DNA of 64,000 nucleotides from Myxococcus stipitatus (GTDB lineage: Bacteria; Myxococcota; Myxococcia; Myxococcales; Myxococcaceae): contig NZ_CP147913.1 of NCBI RefSeq assembly GCF_037414475.1, positions 5,578,001-5,642,000 on the forward strand, written 5' to 3'. Each line of letters begins with the position of its first letter. Within the stretch, counting starts at the first letter, position 1. The notes beneath the pieces were generated by a model. That model saw nothing but the letters and a program-made list of their open reading frames with translations, was not told the DNA's origin and did no database searches. A program made the position numbers and the translations under genes. This document shows positions 8,352-15,793 of the stretch, piece after piece.

Positions 8352-9740
8352 CTACGCGGGCAGCCGCACCTGGACCCGGGTGTTGCCCGGCTCGGAGAGG
8401 ACACGCACGTCGCCGCCGTGCCGCTCGATGATGCGCCGGCTGATATCCAACCCCAGCCCCGCCGCGTTGGGTTTCGTGCTGAAGAAGGGCTCGAAGATGC
8501 GCGGCATCAAGTCCCGAGGAATGCCCGGGCCGTCATCCGCCACCTCCACCGCCACCTTCCCCGGCTCCGTCCACGTGCGCAGCCGCAGCGTCCCGCCGCG
8601 CTCACCCAGCGCCTCCAGCGCGTTCAACACCAGCTGCGTCCACGCCTCGTCGAGCGCGCCCCGCTCACCCCGAATCCGGGGGGCCTCGGGCGCGTACTGG
8701 CGCACCACCGCGACGGTGCCGCTGGTCAACCGGTGCCCGAGCACCGCCAGCGTGCTCTCCAGTCCCTCGTGCACGTCCAGCTCGGCCGCGGGGGCCCGGT
8801 CCATGAAGCTGTAGGCCTTCACCGCCTCCACCAGCGCGGAGACGCGGGCGCTGCCTCGCTCCACTTCCGCGAGCAGCACGTCGCCGCTCACCGCGGCCAC
8901 CAGCCAGGAGAGCGTGTCGCGCAAGAGCGCGTCACCCACGCGGAGCGCCACCGAATCCAGCCACGCCACATCCAGACCGGAGGCCACCAGCGCGGGCGCC
9001 ACGTCCCACGCGTCCATCATGCCGCGAAGCTCCAGCCACGAGCCCACTTCCTCCTCGCGCAGCGTGCGCGCCAGGGGCTCCAGCGCGGGCGTGGCCCGGC
9101 CGCGTTCAGCCGCCTCCCGAGGCAGCGACAGGAGCGCGCCTCGCTGCGCGGAGGACAGTCCGTGCTGGCCCAGGGCCATGGCTCGCGCGGACACCAGGCG
9201 CAGCGTGTCGCGCAGCCGCGTGGCGCTGCGGTTCGCGGACGACGCGGGATTGCTCAGCTCGGGGGCGAGCCCCGCCACCATCTGCCCGGGGGACAGCGGC
9301 CCGGGCTGCTGCGTGGACACGACCTCCTGGGCCTGGGTGCGCTGGGCCGCCACTTCCATCAGTCCCCGGCCCAGCACGGGTGCTTGCCGCAGCAATTCCC
9401 AGAAGGCCGCGGGCTCCAGCCGCAACAGGCGCACGGCCGTGCTCGCGTGGCCGGTGGTGGGGTAGGGCGCGTTGAGGAAGAGGATGACCTCTCCGAAGAT
9501 TTCACCCGCCTCCAGCGCACCCGTGACGGCCTCCTGGTCACCCACCTTGCGGGTCCACTCCGTGCGGCCCTCGAGGATGATGGAGAGTCCATCCGCCGGG
9601 TCTCCCTGCACGGCGACCCGCGCCCCCGCCGGGAAGTGAAGCTGACGGCCATGGCTGGCCACCCAGTGGAGCTGCTCGTCGCCCAGCCGGGAGAACAGCG
9701 GAACCCGGCGCAGCGCTGTGACGATGTCCTCGCTTCCCAT
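8352..9740 (-). CDS. CNB-domain histidine-kinase homologue with His-to-Pro phospho-acceptor change
   Basis: A 462-residue protein from ATG 9738-9740. Residues ~1-130 form a cyclic-nucleotide-binding-like domain (PLFSRLGDEQLHWVA, PADGLSIILEGRTEW, GEIFGEVILFLNAPYPT). Next comes the first DHp helix, where the expected H-E-L-x-N-P reads P-E-L-S-N-P: Pro160, codon CCC, complement of 9261-9263. A long helical insert, the second DHp helix (~287-312) and a HATPase with DDGPGIP (402-408) follow; the G2 box reads AAGLGL rather than GTGLGL. It is a paralogue of the kinases at 9981 and 12991. Without the His it should not autophosphorylate in the usual way; it may be a pseudokinase partner of the divergent kinase. 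Confidence 0.85.
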   Translation of the reverse strand: MGSEDIVTALRRVPLFSRLGDEQLHWVASHGRQLHFPAGARVAVQGDPADGLSIILEGRTEWTRKVGDQEAVTGALEAGEIFGEVILFLNAPYPTTGHASTAVRLLRLEPAAFWELLRQAPVLGRGLMEVAAQRTQAQEVVSTQQPGPLSPGQMVAGLAPELSNPASSANRSATRLRDTLRLVSARAMALGQHGLSSAQRGALLSLPREAAERGRATPALEPLARTLREEEVGSWLELRGMMDAWDVAPALVASGLDVAWLDSVALRVGDALLRDTLSWLVAAVSGDVLLAEVERGSARVSALVEAVKAYSFMDRAPAAELDVHEGLESTLAVLGHRLTSGTVAVVRQYAPEAPRIRGERGALDEAWTQLVLNALEALGERGGTLRLRTWTEPGKVAVEVADDGPGIPRDLMPRIFEPFFSTKPNAAGLGLDISRRIIERHGGDVRVLSEPGNTRVQVRLPA

Positions 9741-9980
9741 GTGTCCATGGATGCTGCCTGGGTCCCAGGAAGGGTGTCCATCTTCTCCTGAGCCCGAGGC
9801 ACGGAATTGACCTCTCCTGGGGCGGCGGGCCGGCCAGACGAGGGCAGGGAGCCTCCGTCCGGTGGCCCGTCCCCGGCAAGCCGCATGTCCGGCCGGGCGG
9901 CGGACGGTGGAGCGTGGCCGTCGGCAAGAGGTCCGGCGGGGGCGCAATGTTGAAGAAACCCAGGCCGGAAGGAGCACCGC

Positions 9981-11519
9981 ATGGAGCCACAAGCCGCTCC
10001 TGAGTCGCGCACGCAGACGCCGATACTCCCGCTGGAGCGGGCGCGCGGCGCGGTGGAGTCCGCCCGCTTCCTGGAGGAGTTGCGAACCCTCTCCATCTTC
10101 GCCGACGTGGGGCCGGAGGAGGCGGAGTGGGTGCGAGGTGAGTCCGCGCTCGTCGAGCTTGAGCCCCAGGAGTGGCTGGGACGAGAGGGTGAGCCCTCCG
10201 CCTTCTACCTCATCCTGGAGGGCTCGCTGCGCATCACCAAGACGGTGGGGGGCGTGGAGACGCTCATCTCCGTCTTCGGGGCGGGTGACTTCTTCGGCGA
10301 GGTGCCGCTGTTGTTGGGCCAGTGCTTCCTCGCCAGCAGCCGCGCCATCACCCACTGCCGGCTGTTGCGCCTGTCGAACCAGGCCTTCTGGCGGATGCTC
10401 GCGGAGTGCCCCACGGCGCACCGGGAGATTCTCAAGAAGATGGCCGAGCGCATGAAGTCGCTCCAGTCCATCTCGCTTCAGCAGGAGAAGCTGGCGTCGC
10501 TCGGCACGTTGGCGGCGGGCCTGGCGCATGAGCTGAACAACCCCGTGTCGGCGGTCATGCGAGGCGTGCGCGCGCTGGCTGAACGGCTCCGCGAGCTCCC
10601 CTCGCTGGCCCTGTCCCTGGACTGCCGCACCTTGTCCGAGCCTCAGGTGCGCGCGTTGGAGACGAGGGCCTCCGCGCTGGAGCCCATGGCGCGCAGCCCG
10701 TTGGACAGGGGGGACGACGAGGACGCGCTGGCGCGCTGGTTGGATGCGCGGGGCGTGGAGGACGCGTGGGTGCTGGCGCCGGAGTTGGTGGAGTCGGGGC
10801 TGTCGCTCGAGCGGCTGGAGCATGAGCTGGAGCCGCTGACGGGCGACGTGCTGAAGGGCACGCTGCGCTGGGTGGCGGCCACGCGAGGAATCTCGGTGCT
10901 GTTGGAGGAGGTGGGGCAGGCGGGGGGACGCATCGCCTCGTTGGTGAACGCGGCCCGCGCGTACACGTACCTGGATGAAGCGCCGTTGCAGCGCGTGGAC
11001 GTGCACGATGGATTGGAGAGCACGCTGGCCGTGCTGGCCCACCGGCTGCGAGGCATCGACGTGAAGCGCGAGTATGACCGGCGCATCCCCGCCATCACCG
11101 CGTACGGCACGGAGCTGAACCAGGTGTGGACCAGCCTCATCGAGAACGCGGCCGACGCCATCAAGGAGAACGGCGGCGGGACGCTGTGGTTGCGGACGCA
11201 CCGCGATGGAGACCACGTGGTGGTGGAGGTCGAGGACGACGGGCCCGGCATTCCCGAGGAGGTGCTGCCGCGCATCTTCGACCCGTTCTTCACCACGAAG
11301 GGCGTGGGGGAGGGGACGGGGTTGGGGCTGAGCATCACCCACCGCGTGGTGACCATGCTGCATCGGGGCGAGGTGTCCGTCACGTCGCGGCCGGGGCTGA
11401 CGTGCTTCCAGGTCCGCCTGCCCTTCGAGCTGGATGGGGCCTTCATCCCCGAGCCCGCGCGTCCACGTCCCACGGCGGCGCGCCAGCACCTGGAGCCCGA
11501 CGAGCTGCGCGGCGCATGA
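9981..11519 (+). CDS. Sensor histidine kinase with N-terminal cyclic-nucleotide-binding-like domain
   Basis: A 512-residue cytoplasmic protein. A cNMP-binding/CRP-like beta-barrel occupies ~30-155 (LSIFADVGPEEAEW, SAFYLILEGSLRI, GDFFGEVPLLLG). A linker helix leads to the DHp H-box LAHELNNP with His183. About 105 residues of helical insert (~205-308) separate it from the second DHp helix (GRIASLVNAARAYTYLD). The HATPase has N389 in the N-box, DDGPGIP (419-425) and GTGLGL (445-450). All catalytic motifs are intact. It is divergent from the His-less paralogue across 240 bp, so the pair may be co-regulated and could heterodimerise. The cognate response regulator is not adjacent. Whether the sensor domain binds cAMP, cGMP or nothing cannot be told by eye. 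Confidence 0.9.
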   Translation: MEPQAAPESRTQTPILPLERARGAVESARFLEELRTLSIFADVGPEEAEWVRGESALVELEPQEWLGREGEPSAFYLILEGSLRITKTVGGVETLISVFGAGDFFGEVPLLLGQCFLASSRAITHCRLLRLSNQAFWRMLAECPTAHREILKKMAERMKSLQSISLQQEKLASLGTLAAGLAHELNNPVSAVMRGVRALAERLRELPSLALSLDCRTLSEPQVRALETRASALEPMARSPLDRGDDEDALARWLDARGVEDAWVLAPELVESGLSLERLEHELEPLTGDVLKGTLRWVAATRGISVLLEEVGQAGGRIASLVNAARAYTYLDEAPLQRVDVHDGLESTLAVLAHRLRGIDVKREYDRRIPAITAYGTELNQVWTSLIENAADAIKENGGGTLWLRTHRDGDHVVVEVEDDGPGIPEEVLPRIFDPFFTTKGVGEGTGLGLSITHRVVTMLHRGEVSVTSRPGLTCFQVRLPFELDGAFIPEPARPRPTAARQHLEPDELRGA

Positions 11520-11567
11520 GTTCGCCGCTTGGACTCGCGCGCTCCTGGTACTGGCTTCGCCACGGGG

Positions 11568-12407
11568 TCAACGGAACGCGGCGACGTGACGGCCGACCCA
11601 CGCGGAGAACGGCTTGGCGGGCCTTCCCAACACGCGCTCCACATCCGGGCTGACGCGCCGCTCGTCGTCCGTCGGTTTGCCCAGGATGTCGAGGGTGCCC
11701 TCGGCGACGGGCTCGGGCATGAACCGCGTCATCATGGCGAGCGCCTCCTCACGGCTCCACTCCATGAAGCGCAGCGGTGCTCCCACCGCCTCGGAGATGA
11801 CGTCGGCTTGTTGCCGCGGAGAGATGGCGACGGGGCCGGTGAGCTCATACACCTGGCCCGCGTGTCCCTCCTCCGTGAGCACGCGGGCCGCGACGGCCGC
11901 GATGTCCGCCGGGTCCACGACGGGCAGCGCCACGTCGGCGAAGGGCGCCGCGAGTGCGCGCTCGGTGCGCACCGGACCCGCCCAGGCCAGCGCGTTCGAC
12001 GCGAAGCCGCTGGGCCGCAAGAACGTGCAACGCAGTGACGAGTCGCGGAAGACCGCCTCGATGTCACGAAGCGGCGCATGAGAGGGGGCCGAGGGCCGCG
12101 TGCCGGTGGCCATGGACGACAGCACCACCAACCGCTTCACCCCCGCTGCCTCGAACAGCATCCGCAGGGCGCGTGCGTCCAGGCCCGCGCCTCCGCCGGG
12201 GACGAGCAGGAAGACACCCGTCGCGCCGCGAAGATGCGGCGCGAGGCTCTCGGGCGCCGACATGTCCGCCTGGACCTGACGGACCTTCGACGAGGACACC
12301 GGCACGCCTCGATTGCGCGCCACCGCGACCACTTCCTCTCCCGCCTCCGCCAACAGCTGCACCAGCTCACGTCCCACGTTTCCCGTCGCGCCAATCACCA
12401 CGAACAT
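11568..12407 (-). CDS. NmrA-like NAD(P)-binding SDR-type protein
   Basis: A 279-residue Rossmann protein starting MFVVIGATGNVG with the GxxGxxG dinucleotide motif at residues 6-12. It continues with SSMATG and LRPSGFASNAL, as in NmrA/atypical short-chain dehydrogenases such as quinone reductase 2-like QdoR/YtfG proteins. It lacks the classical YxxxK catalytic pair, as do many NmrA relatives, so a redox-sensing or quinone-reducing role is possible. It is divergently transcribed from the HxlR regulator with a 109-bp shared control region; this pairing commonly means the regulator controls the enzyme in response to quinones or electrophiles. Confidence 0.88.
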   Translation of the reverse strand: MFVVIGATGNVGRELVQLLAEAGEEVVAVARNRGVPVSSSKVRQVQADMSAPESLAPHLRGATGVFLLVPGGGAGLDARALRMLFEAAGVKRLVVLSSMATGTRPSAPSHAPLRDIEAVFRDSSLRCTFLRPSGFASNALAWAGPVRTERALAAPFADVALPVVDPADIAAVAARVLTEEGHAGQVYELTGPVAISPRQQADVISEAVGAPLRFMEWSREEALAMMTRFMPEPVAEGTLDILGKPTDDERRVSPDVERVLGRPAKPFSAWVGRHVAAFR

Positions 12408-12432
12408 TCGCCCGCTCCACCGAAAGGGTTCG

Positions 12433-12446
12433 CGCTATCGATAGCG
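12433..12446. promoter_or_regulatory. 14-bp perfect palindrome in the NmrA/HxlR intergenic region
   Basis: The sequence CGCTATCGATAGCG is perfectly self-complementary and lies 26 bp upstream of the NmrA start and 70 bp upstream of the HxlR start. It is a plausible operator for a dimeric winged-helix regulator, but binding is inference. Confidence 0.45.
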
Positions 12447-12497
12447 GCCGGCATGACGAAGAGACAGTGGACAACGAAGGGGCGATGGGCTTTCCAA

Positions 12498-12511
12498 TAA
12501 CCTCACGGTTA
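12498..12511. promoter_or_regulatory. Inverted repeat TAACC-N4-GGTTA next to the HxlR start
   Basis: Perfect 5-bp arms separated by 4 bp, ending 6 bp before the ATG of the HxlR gene. Its position overlapping the ribosome-binding region would suit autorepression. Dyads of this general size are typical HxlR-family operators; specificity is not known. Confidence 0.45.
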
Positions 12512-12516
12512 CCGAC

Positions 12517-12957
12517 ATGGCGCTCAAGGTCAGGAAGAATCCAGCAACGCCTCCCGCCGACATCGACCGGCGGCAGCGCGGCAAGGGCGGGGTGGTGACG
12601 GAGGAGTGCCCGCTCAATCGCTCGATGGCGCTGCTCAGCGGAGCCTGGGCCACCCACGTCATCTACTTCCTGAGCGCACGCTCCCGGCGCTTCGGTGAGC
12701 TGCGCATCGACATCCCGAACGTCTCCGCGCGAGTGCTCAGCCAGCGTCTCCGCGAACTCGAGGCTCGGGGTGTCATCGCTCGAACCCTCACACCCACCGC
12801 GCCCCTCTCGGCCGAGTACACGCTCACCGACCTGGGACGCGAGTTGATTCCCATCGTCCAGGCCATCGCGGATGTCGGCCGCAAGCTCGCGACGCGACCG
12901 GTGGCGAGCCGACGAGCGCGCGGTGGCGTCCGCGCGGAGGCTCCCCTCGTGGGTTGA
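12517..12957 (+). CDS. HxlR-family winged-helix transcriptional regulator
   Basis: A 146-residue protein with the HxlR signature: ECPLNRSMALLSGAWATHVIYFL, then RRFGELRIDIPNVSARVLSQRL and RELEARGVIARTL, ending in the beta-wing and dimer helix (YTLTDLGRELIPIVQAI). The conserved Cys of the CP motif is at residue 31; in YodB-type members the equivalent Cys senses diamide or quinones. It is divergent from the NmrA-like gene and there are two dyads in the spacer. The likely job is local control of the NmrA-like protein, with redox sensing as inference. The C-terminal tail is Arg-rich and non-conserved. Confidence 0.9.
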   Translation: MALKVRKNPATPPADIDRRQRGKGGVVTEECPLNRSMALLSGAWATHVIYFLSARSRRFGELRIDIPNVSARVLSQRLRELEARGVIARTLTPTAPLSAEYTLTDLGRELIPIVQAIADVGRKLATRPVASRRARGGVRAEAPLVG

Positions 12958-12990
12958 GGGCTCCACAGCCGGTGTGCTTCGGCGCCGGGC

Positions 12991-14016
12991 CTATGCGCCC
13001 AGCGGCAGGCGCACCTGGAAGGACGTGTGGCCTGGGCGTGACTCCACGCGCACGTCGCCGTGGTGACGGTCCACGACGATGCGGCGGATGATGTCCAGGC
13101 CCAGGCCCGTGCCGTGGCCCATGGGCTTGGTGGTGAAGAAGGGCTCCCAGATGCGCTCGAGCAGCTCGGGTGGAACGCCCGGCCCGTCGTCCACCACCTC
13201 CACGAGCAACGAGCCGCCATCCCGCGCGGTGCGCACCGCGAGGTGCCCCTTGCCGCCCATCGCGTCGATGGCGTTGTCGATGAGGTTCGTCCAGACGTGG
13301 TTGAGCATCCCGGGCAGGGCCTGGATGCGCGGAAGGCTCCGGTCGTACTCACGCCTCACCTCGACGCCGTGCTTGAGCTTGTAGTTGAGGAGCAGCAGCG
13401 TGTTCTCCAGCCCCTCGTGGATGTCCACGGGCTCCGGATGCTCCTTGCCCGCGTGGGTGAAGGACTTCACCGCGCCGGCCAGCTCCGCCAGCCGCGTGGT
13501 GCTCTGCCTGACTTCGGTGAGGAGCGCTCGCGTGCGCACCAGGGCCTCCAGCCAGGCGAAGGCGTCCGGGAGGGACTCGGCGGGGAGGGCCTGGGCCAGG
13601 GGCTCCAGCTTCTCCTGACCGATGGCCGCGTCCAGCAGCGTGGGCGCCAGGTCCCACGCGTTCACCACGCCCCGGGCATCCATCCAACTGGCCAGCGCGT
13701 CCTCCGCGTCGCCTCGCGTGAGCGGGTCCATGTCCTGGGTGGCGCCTCGGCCCTGGCTCTGCCGGCAGGTGCGCAGCAACTGCTGCCGTTGCTCTTGAGA
13801 CAGCCGCCAGCGGTCCAGCTCCACCGACAGGTCCTCCTGCGCGTCCATGGCCTGGGTGAGCTGCTCGGTGGCGCGGCGTCCCGCGGAGGCGGGGTTGTTC
13901 ATCTCGTGCGCCAGGCCCGCCGCGTGGCGGCCCAGCGCCGCCAGCTTCTCCTGCCGCAGCAGCGCGCCCTCCAGGCATCGCAACCGCTCCTGGGGCTCTT
14001 TCACGTCCCCGGACAT
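12991..14016 (-). CDS. Soluble sensor histidine kinase, partner of receiver-oxidoreductase fusion
   Basis: A 341-residue kinase without the N-terminal cNMP-like domain of its two neighbours. The H-box LAHEMNNP (His37) is followed by a ~110-residue helical insert and then the second DHp helix (TRLAELAGAVKSF). The HATPase carries N-box NLIDNAIDAM, DDGPGVP and GTGLGL. Its ATG (14014-14016) is only 1 bp past the stop of the receiver/oxidoreductase gene at 14018, so the pair is co-translated and the kinase very likely phosphorylates that receiver. With no sensor domain, input probably comes through partner proteins or through the oxidoreductase part of its partner. Confidence 0.9.
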   Translation of the reverse strand: MSGDVKEPQERLRCLEGALLRQEKLAALGRHAAGLAHEMNNPASAGRRATEQLTQAMDAQEDLSVELDRWRLSQEQRQQLLRTCRQSQGRGATQDMDPLTRGDAEDALASWMDARGVVNAWDLAPTLLDAAIGQEKLEPLAQALPAESLPDAFAWLEALVRTRALLTEVRQSTTRLAELAGAVKSFTHAGKEHPEPVDIHEGLENTLLLLNYKLKHGVEVRREYDRSLPRIQALPGMLNHVWTNLIDNAIDAMGGKGHLAVRTARDGGSLLVEVVDDGPGVPPELLERIWEPFFTTKPMGHGTGLGLDIIRRIVVDRHHGDVRVESRPGHTSFQVRLPLGA

Positions 14017-14017
14017 G

Positions 14018-15679
14018 TCACACCTCGCTCAGGTATTGGTGGATGAAGGAGATGGCGATGGAGCCCTCGCCCACGCCCGACGCCACGCGCTTGATGGAGG
14101 CGTGGCGCACGTCGCCCGCGGCGAAGATGCCCGGCACGCTGGTCTCCAGCAGGAACGGCGCGCGCTCCGGCTTCCACCCCTTGGGCCGCTCGCCACCGGG
14201 CATCAGGTCCGGACCGGTGAGGATGTAGCCACGCGAGTCCCGCATCACCAGGCCGTCCAGCCACTCCGTCCTCGGCACCGCGCCAATCATGATGAACAAC
14301 GTGCTGGCCGGCACGGCGCGCTCGGGCTGTCCCTTCGTGGCCAGCGTGATGCGCTCCAGGTGGGCCGTGCCCTCCACGCGCGTCACCTCCGTCTCGAGCA
14401 GCACGGTGACGTTGGGGAGCGAGTGCACCTGCTCCACCAGGTAGTGGGACATGCCCCGCTCCAACGAGTCGCCTCTCACCACCAGCGTCACCCGCCGCGC
14501 GAACTGCGCGAAGTAGAGCGCGGCCTGTCCCGCGGAGTTGGCGCCGCCGATGATGTAGACGTCCTCGTCCTTGCACGACAGGGCCTCGGTGCGCGACGAG
14601 CCGTAGTACACGCCCGCGCCGGTGAAGGACTGGATGCCAGGGGTCTCCAGCTTCTTCCACTGCACCCCCATGGCCAGCAGCAGCGCGTGGCAGCTGAGCT
14701 CCGTCCCATCCGCGAGCGCGACGATGCGGTACGGGTCCTCCACGCGCACGCCCAGCACCTCCTGCGGCGTGAGGATCTCCACCCCGAAGCGCGCCGCCTG
14801 CGCCACCGCCCTGCGCGCCAGGTCGGAGCCGCTCAGACCCGCGGGAAAGCCCAGGTAGTTCTCGATCCGAGAGCTGGTGCCCGCCTGTCCTCCTGGCGCG
14901 CTGCGCTCCACCATGACGGTGCTCAGTCCCTCGGATGCGCCGTACACGGCGGCGGCCAGCCCCGCGGGACCTCCGCCGATGATGACCAGGTCGTAGAAGG
15001 GTTTGGTGGCGCGGACCTTCAGGCCGATGCGCTCGGCCACCTCCAGCGTGGAAGGCCCCATCAACCGGGTGCCGTCCGGGAAGAGCACCAGCGGGAGCTT
15101 CTCCACCGCCGCGCCACCTGCTTGAGCAAGCAGCAACCGCCCTTCGTCGCTGGCCTCCACGTCGAGCCATTGATAGGGCACCTGGTTGCTGCCCAGGAAG
15201 TCCCGCAGCGTGTGCGAGCGCGGAGACCACCGGTTGCCCAGCACGCGGATGCCCTCGAAGGTGGGCGGGTGATGGGCCCACCACTCATCGAGCAGGTCCG
15301 TCAGCACCGGATAGAGGCGCTCCTCCGGAGGCTCCCACGGCTTGAGCAGGTAGTGGTCCAGCCGCACTTCGTTGATGGCGTGGATGGCGGCCTGGGTGTC
15401 CGCGTACGCGGTGAGCAGCACGCGCCGGGCCTCGTCGTAGAGAACCTTGGCCTGCTCCAGGAACTCCACGCCGGACATGCCGGGCATCCGCTGGTCCACG
15501 AGGAACAGCGCCACCGGGTCGCCGCGCAGGCGCAGCTTCCGCACGGTCTCCAGCGCGGAGTCGCCCCGGTCCGCGCTCAGCACCCGGTACTCGCGGCCGT
15601 ACTGGCGCCGCAAGTCGCGCTCCACCGCGCGCAGCACTTCCGTGTCGTCGTCCACCGCGAGGATGACGGGTTTGGCCAT
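14018..15679 (-). CDS. Fused response regulator / glutaredoxin-like / FAD-dependent thioredoxin-reductase-like protein
   Basis: A 553-residue three-part protein. Residues 1-~125 are a receiver domain with acidic triad D10-D12, phospho-acceptor D62 (LFLVDQRMPGMSG) and Lys113 (LLKPW). Residues ~140-215 resemble a glutaredoxin fold, but the CxxC site reads SPRS (about 152-155). Residues ~228-553 are a thioredoxin-reductase-like flavoprotein with FAD motif GGGPAG (235-240), NADPH motif GGANSAG (378-384) and C-terminal AAGDV. The position of the TrxR CATC is GSSR (about 360-363), so neither thiol relay can work. NADPH could still reduce FAD and pass electrons elsewhere, or the fold may sense redox state. 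It is co-translated with the kinase downstream. Confidence 0.9.
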   Translation of the reverse strand: MAKPVILAVDDDTEVLRAVERDLRRQYGREYRVLSADRGDSALETVRKLRLRGDPVALFLVDQRMPGMSGVEFLEQAKVLYDEARRVLLTAYADTQAAIHAINEVRLDHYLLKPWEPPEERLYPVLTDLLDEWWAHHPPTFEGIRVLGNRWSPRSHTLRDFLGSNQVPYQWLDVEASDEGRLLLAQAGGAAVEKLPLVLFPDGTRLMGPSTLEVAERIGLKVRATKPFYDLVIIGGGPAGLAAAVYGASEGLSTVMVERSAPGGQAGTSSRIENYLGFPAGLSGSDLARRAVAQAARFGVEILTPQEVLGVRVEDPYRIVALADGTELSCHALLLAMGVQWKKLETPGIQSFTGAGVYYGSSRTEALSCKDEDVYIIGGANSAGQAALYFAQFARRVTLVVRGDSLERGMSHYLVEQVHSLPNVTVLLETEVTRVEGTAHLERITLATKGQPERAVPASTLFIMIGAVPRTEWLDGLVMRDSRGYILTGPDLMPGGERPKGWKPERAPFLLETSVPGIFAAGDVRHASIKRVASGVGEGSIAISFIHQYLSEV

Positions 15680-15793
15680 GCGGTACGCCCCCCTGGAGAG
15701 AACGCACCAGCGCGGTGGTGTGCTCCAGGCGGGAGTCCAGGCCCTTCGAGGGACGCACGGCCTTCGGGCGTCAGCGAGCGCCCGTCCGCTGGC

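Noticed and set aside
8352..11489. 1045-residue minus-strand ORF spanning two kinase genes
   Set aside because: Only the part after ATG 9740 reads as a real kinase; the rest is the antisense shadow of the plus-strand kinase at 9981-11519.
15680..15793. Additional small gene between the lipoprotein and receiver fusion
   Set aside because: Only short frames without Shine-Dalgarno; reads as the upstream control region of the receiver/kinase pair.
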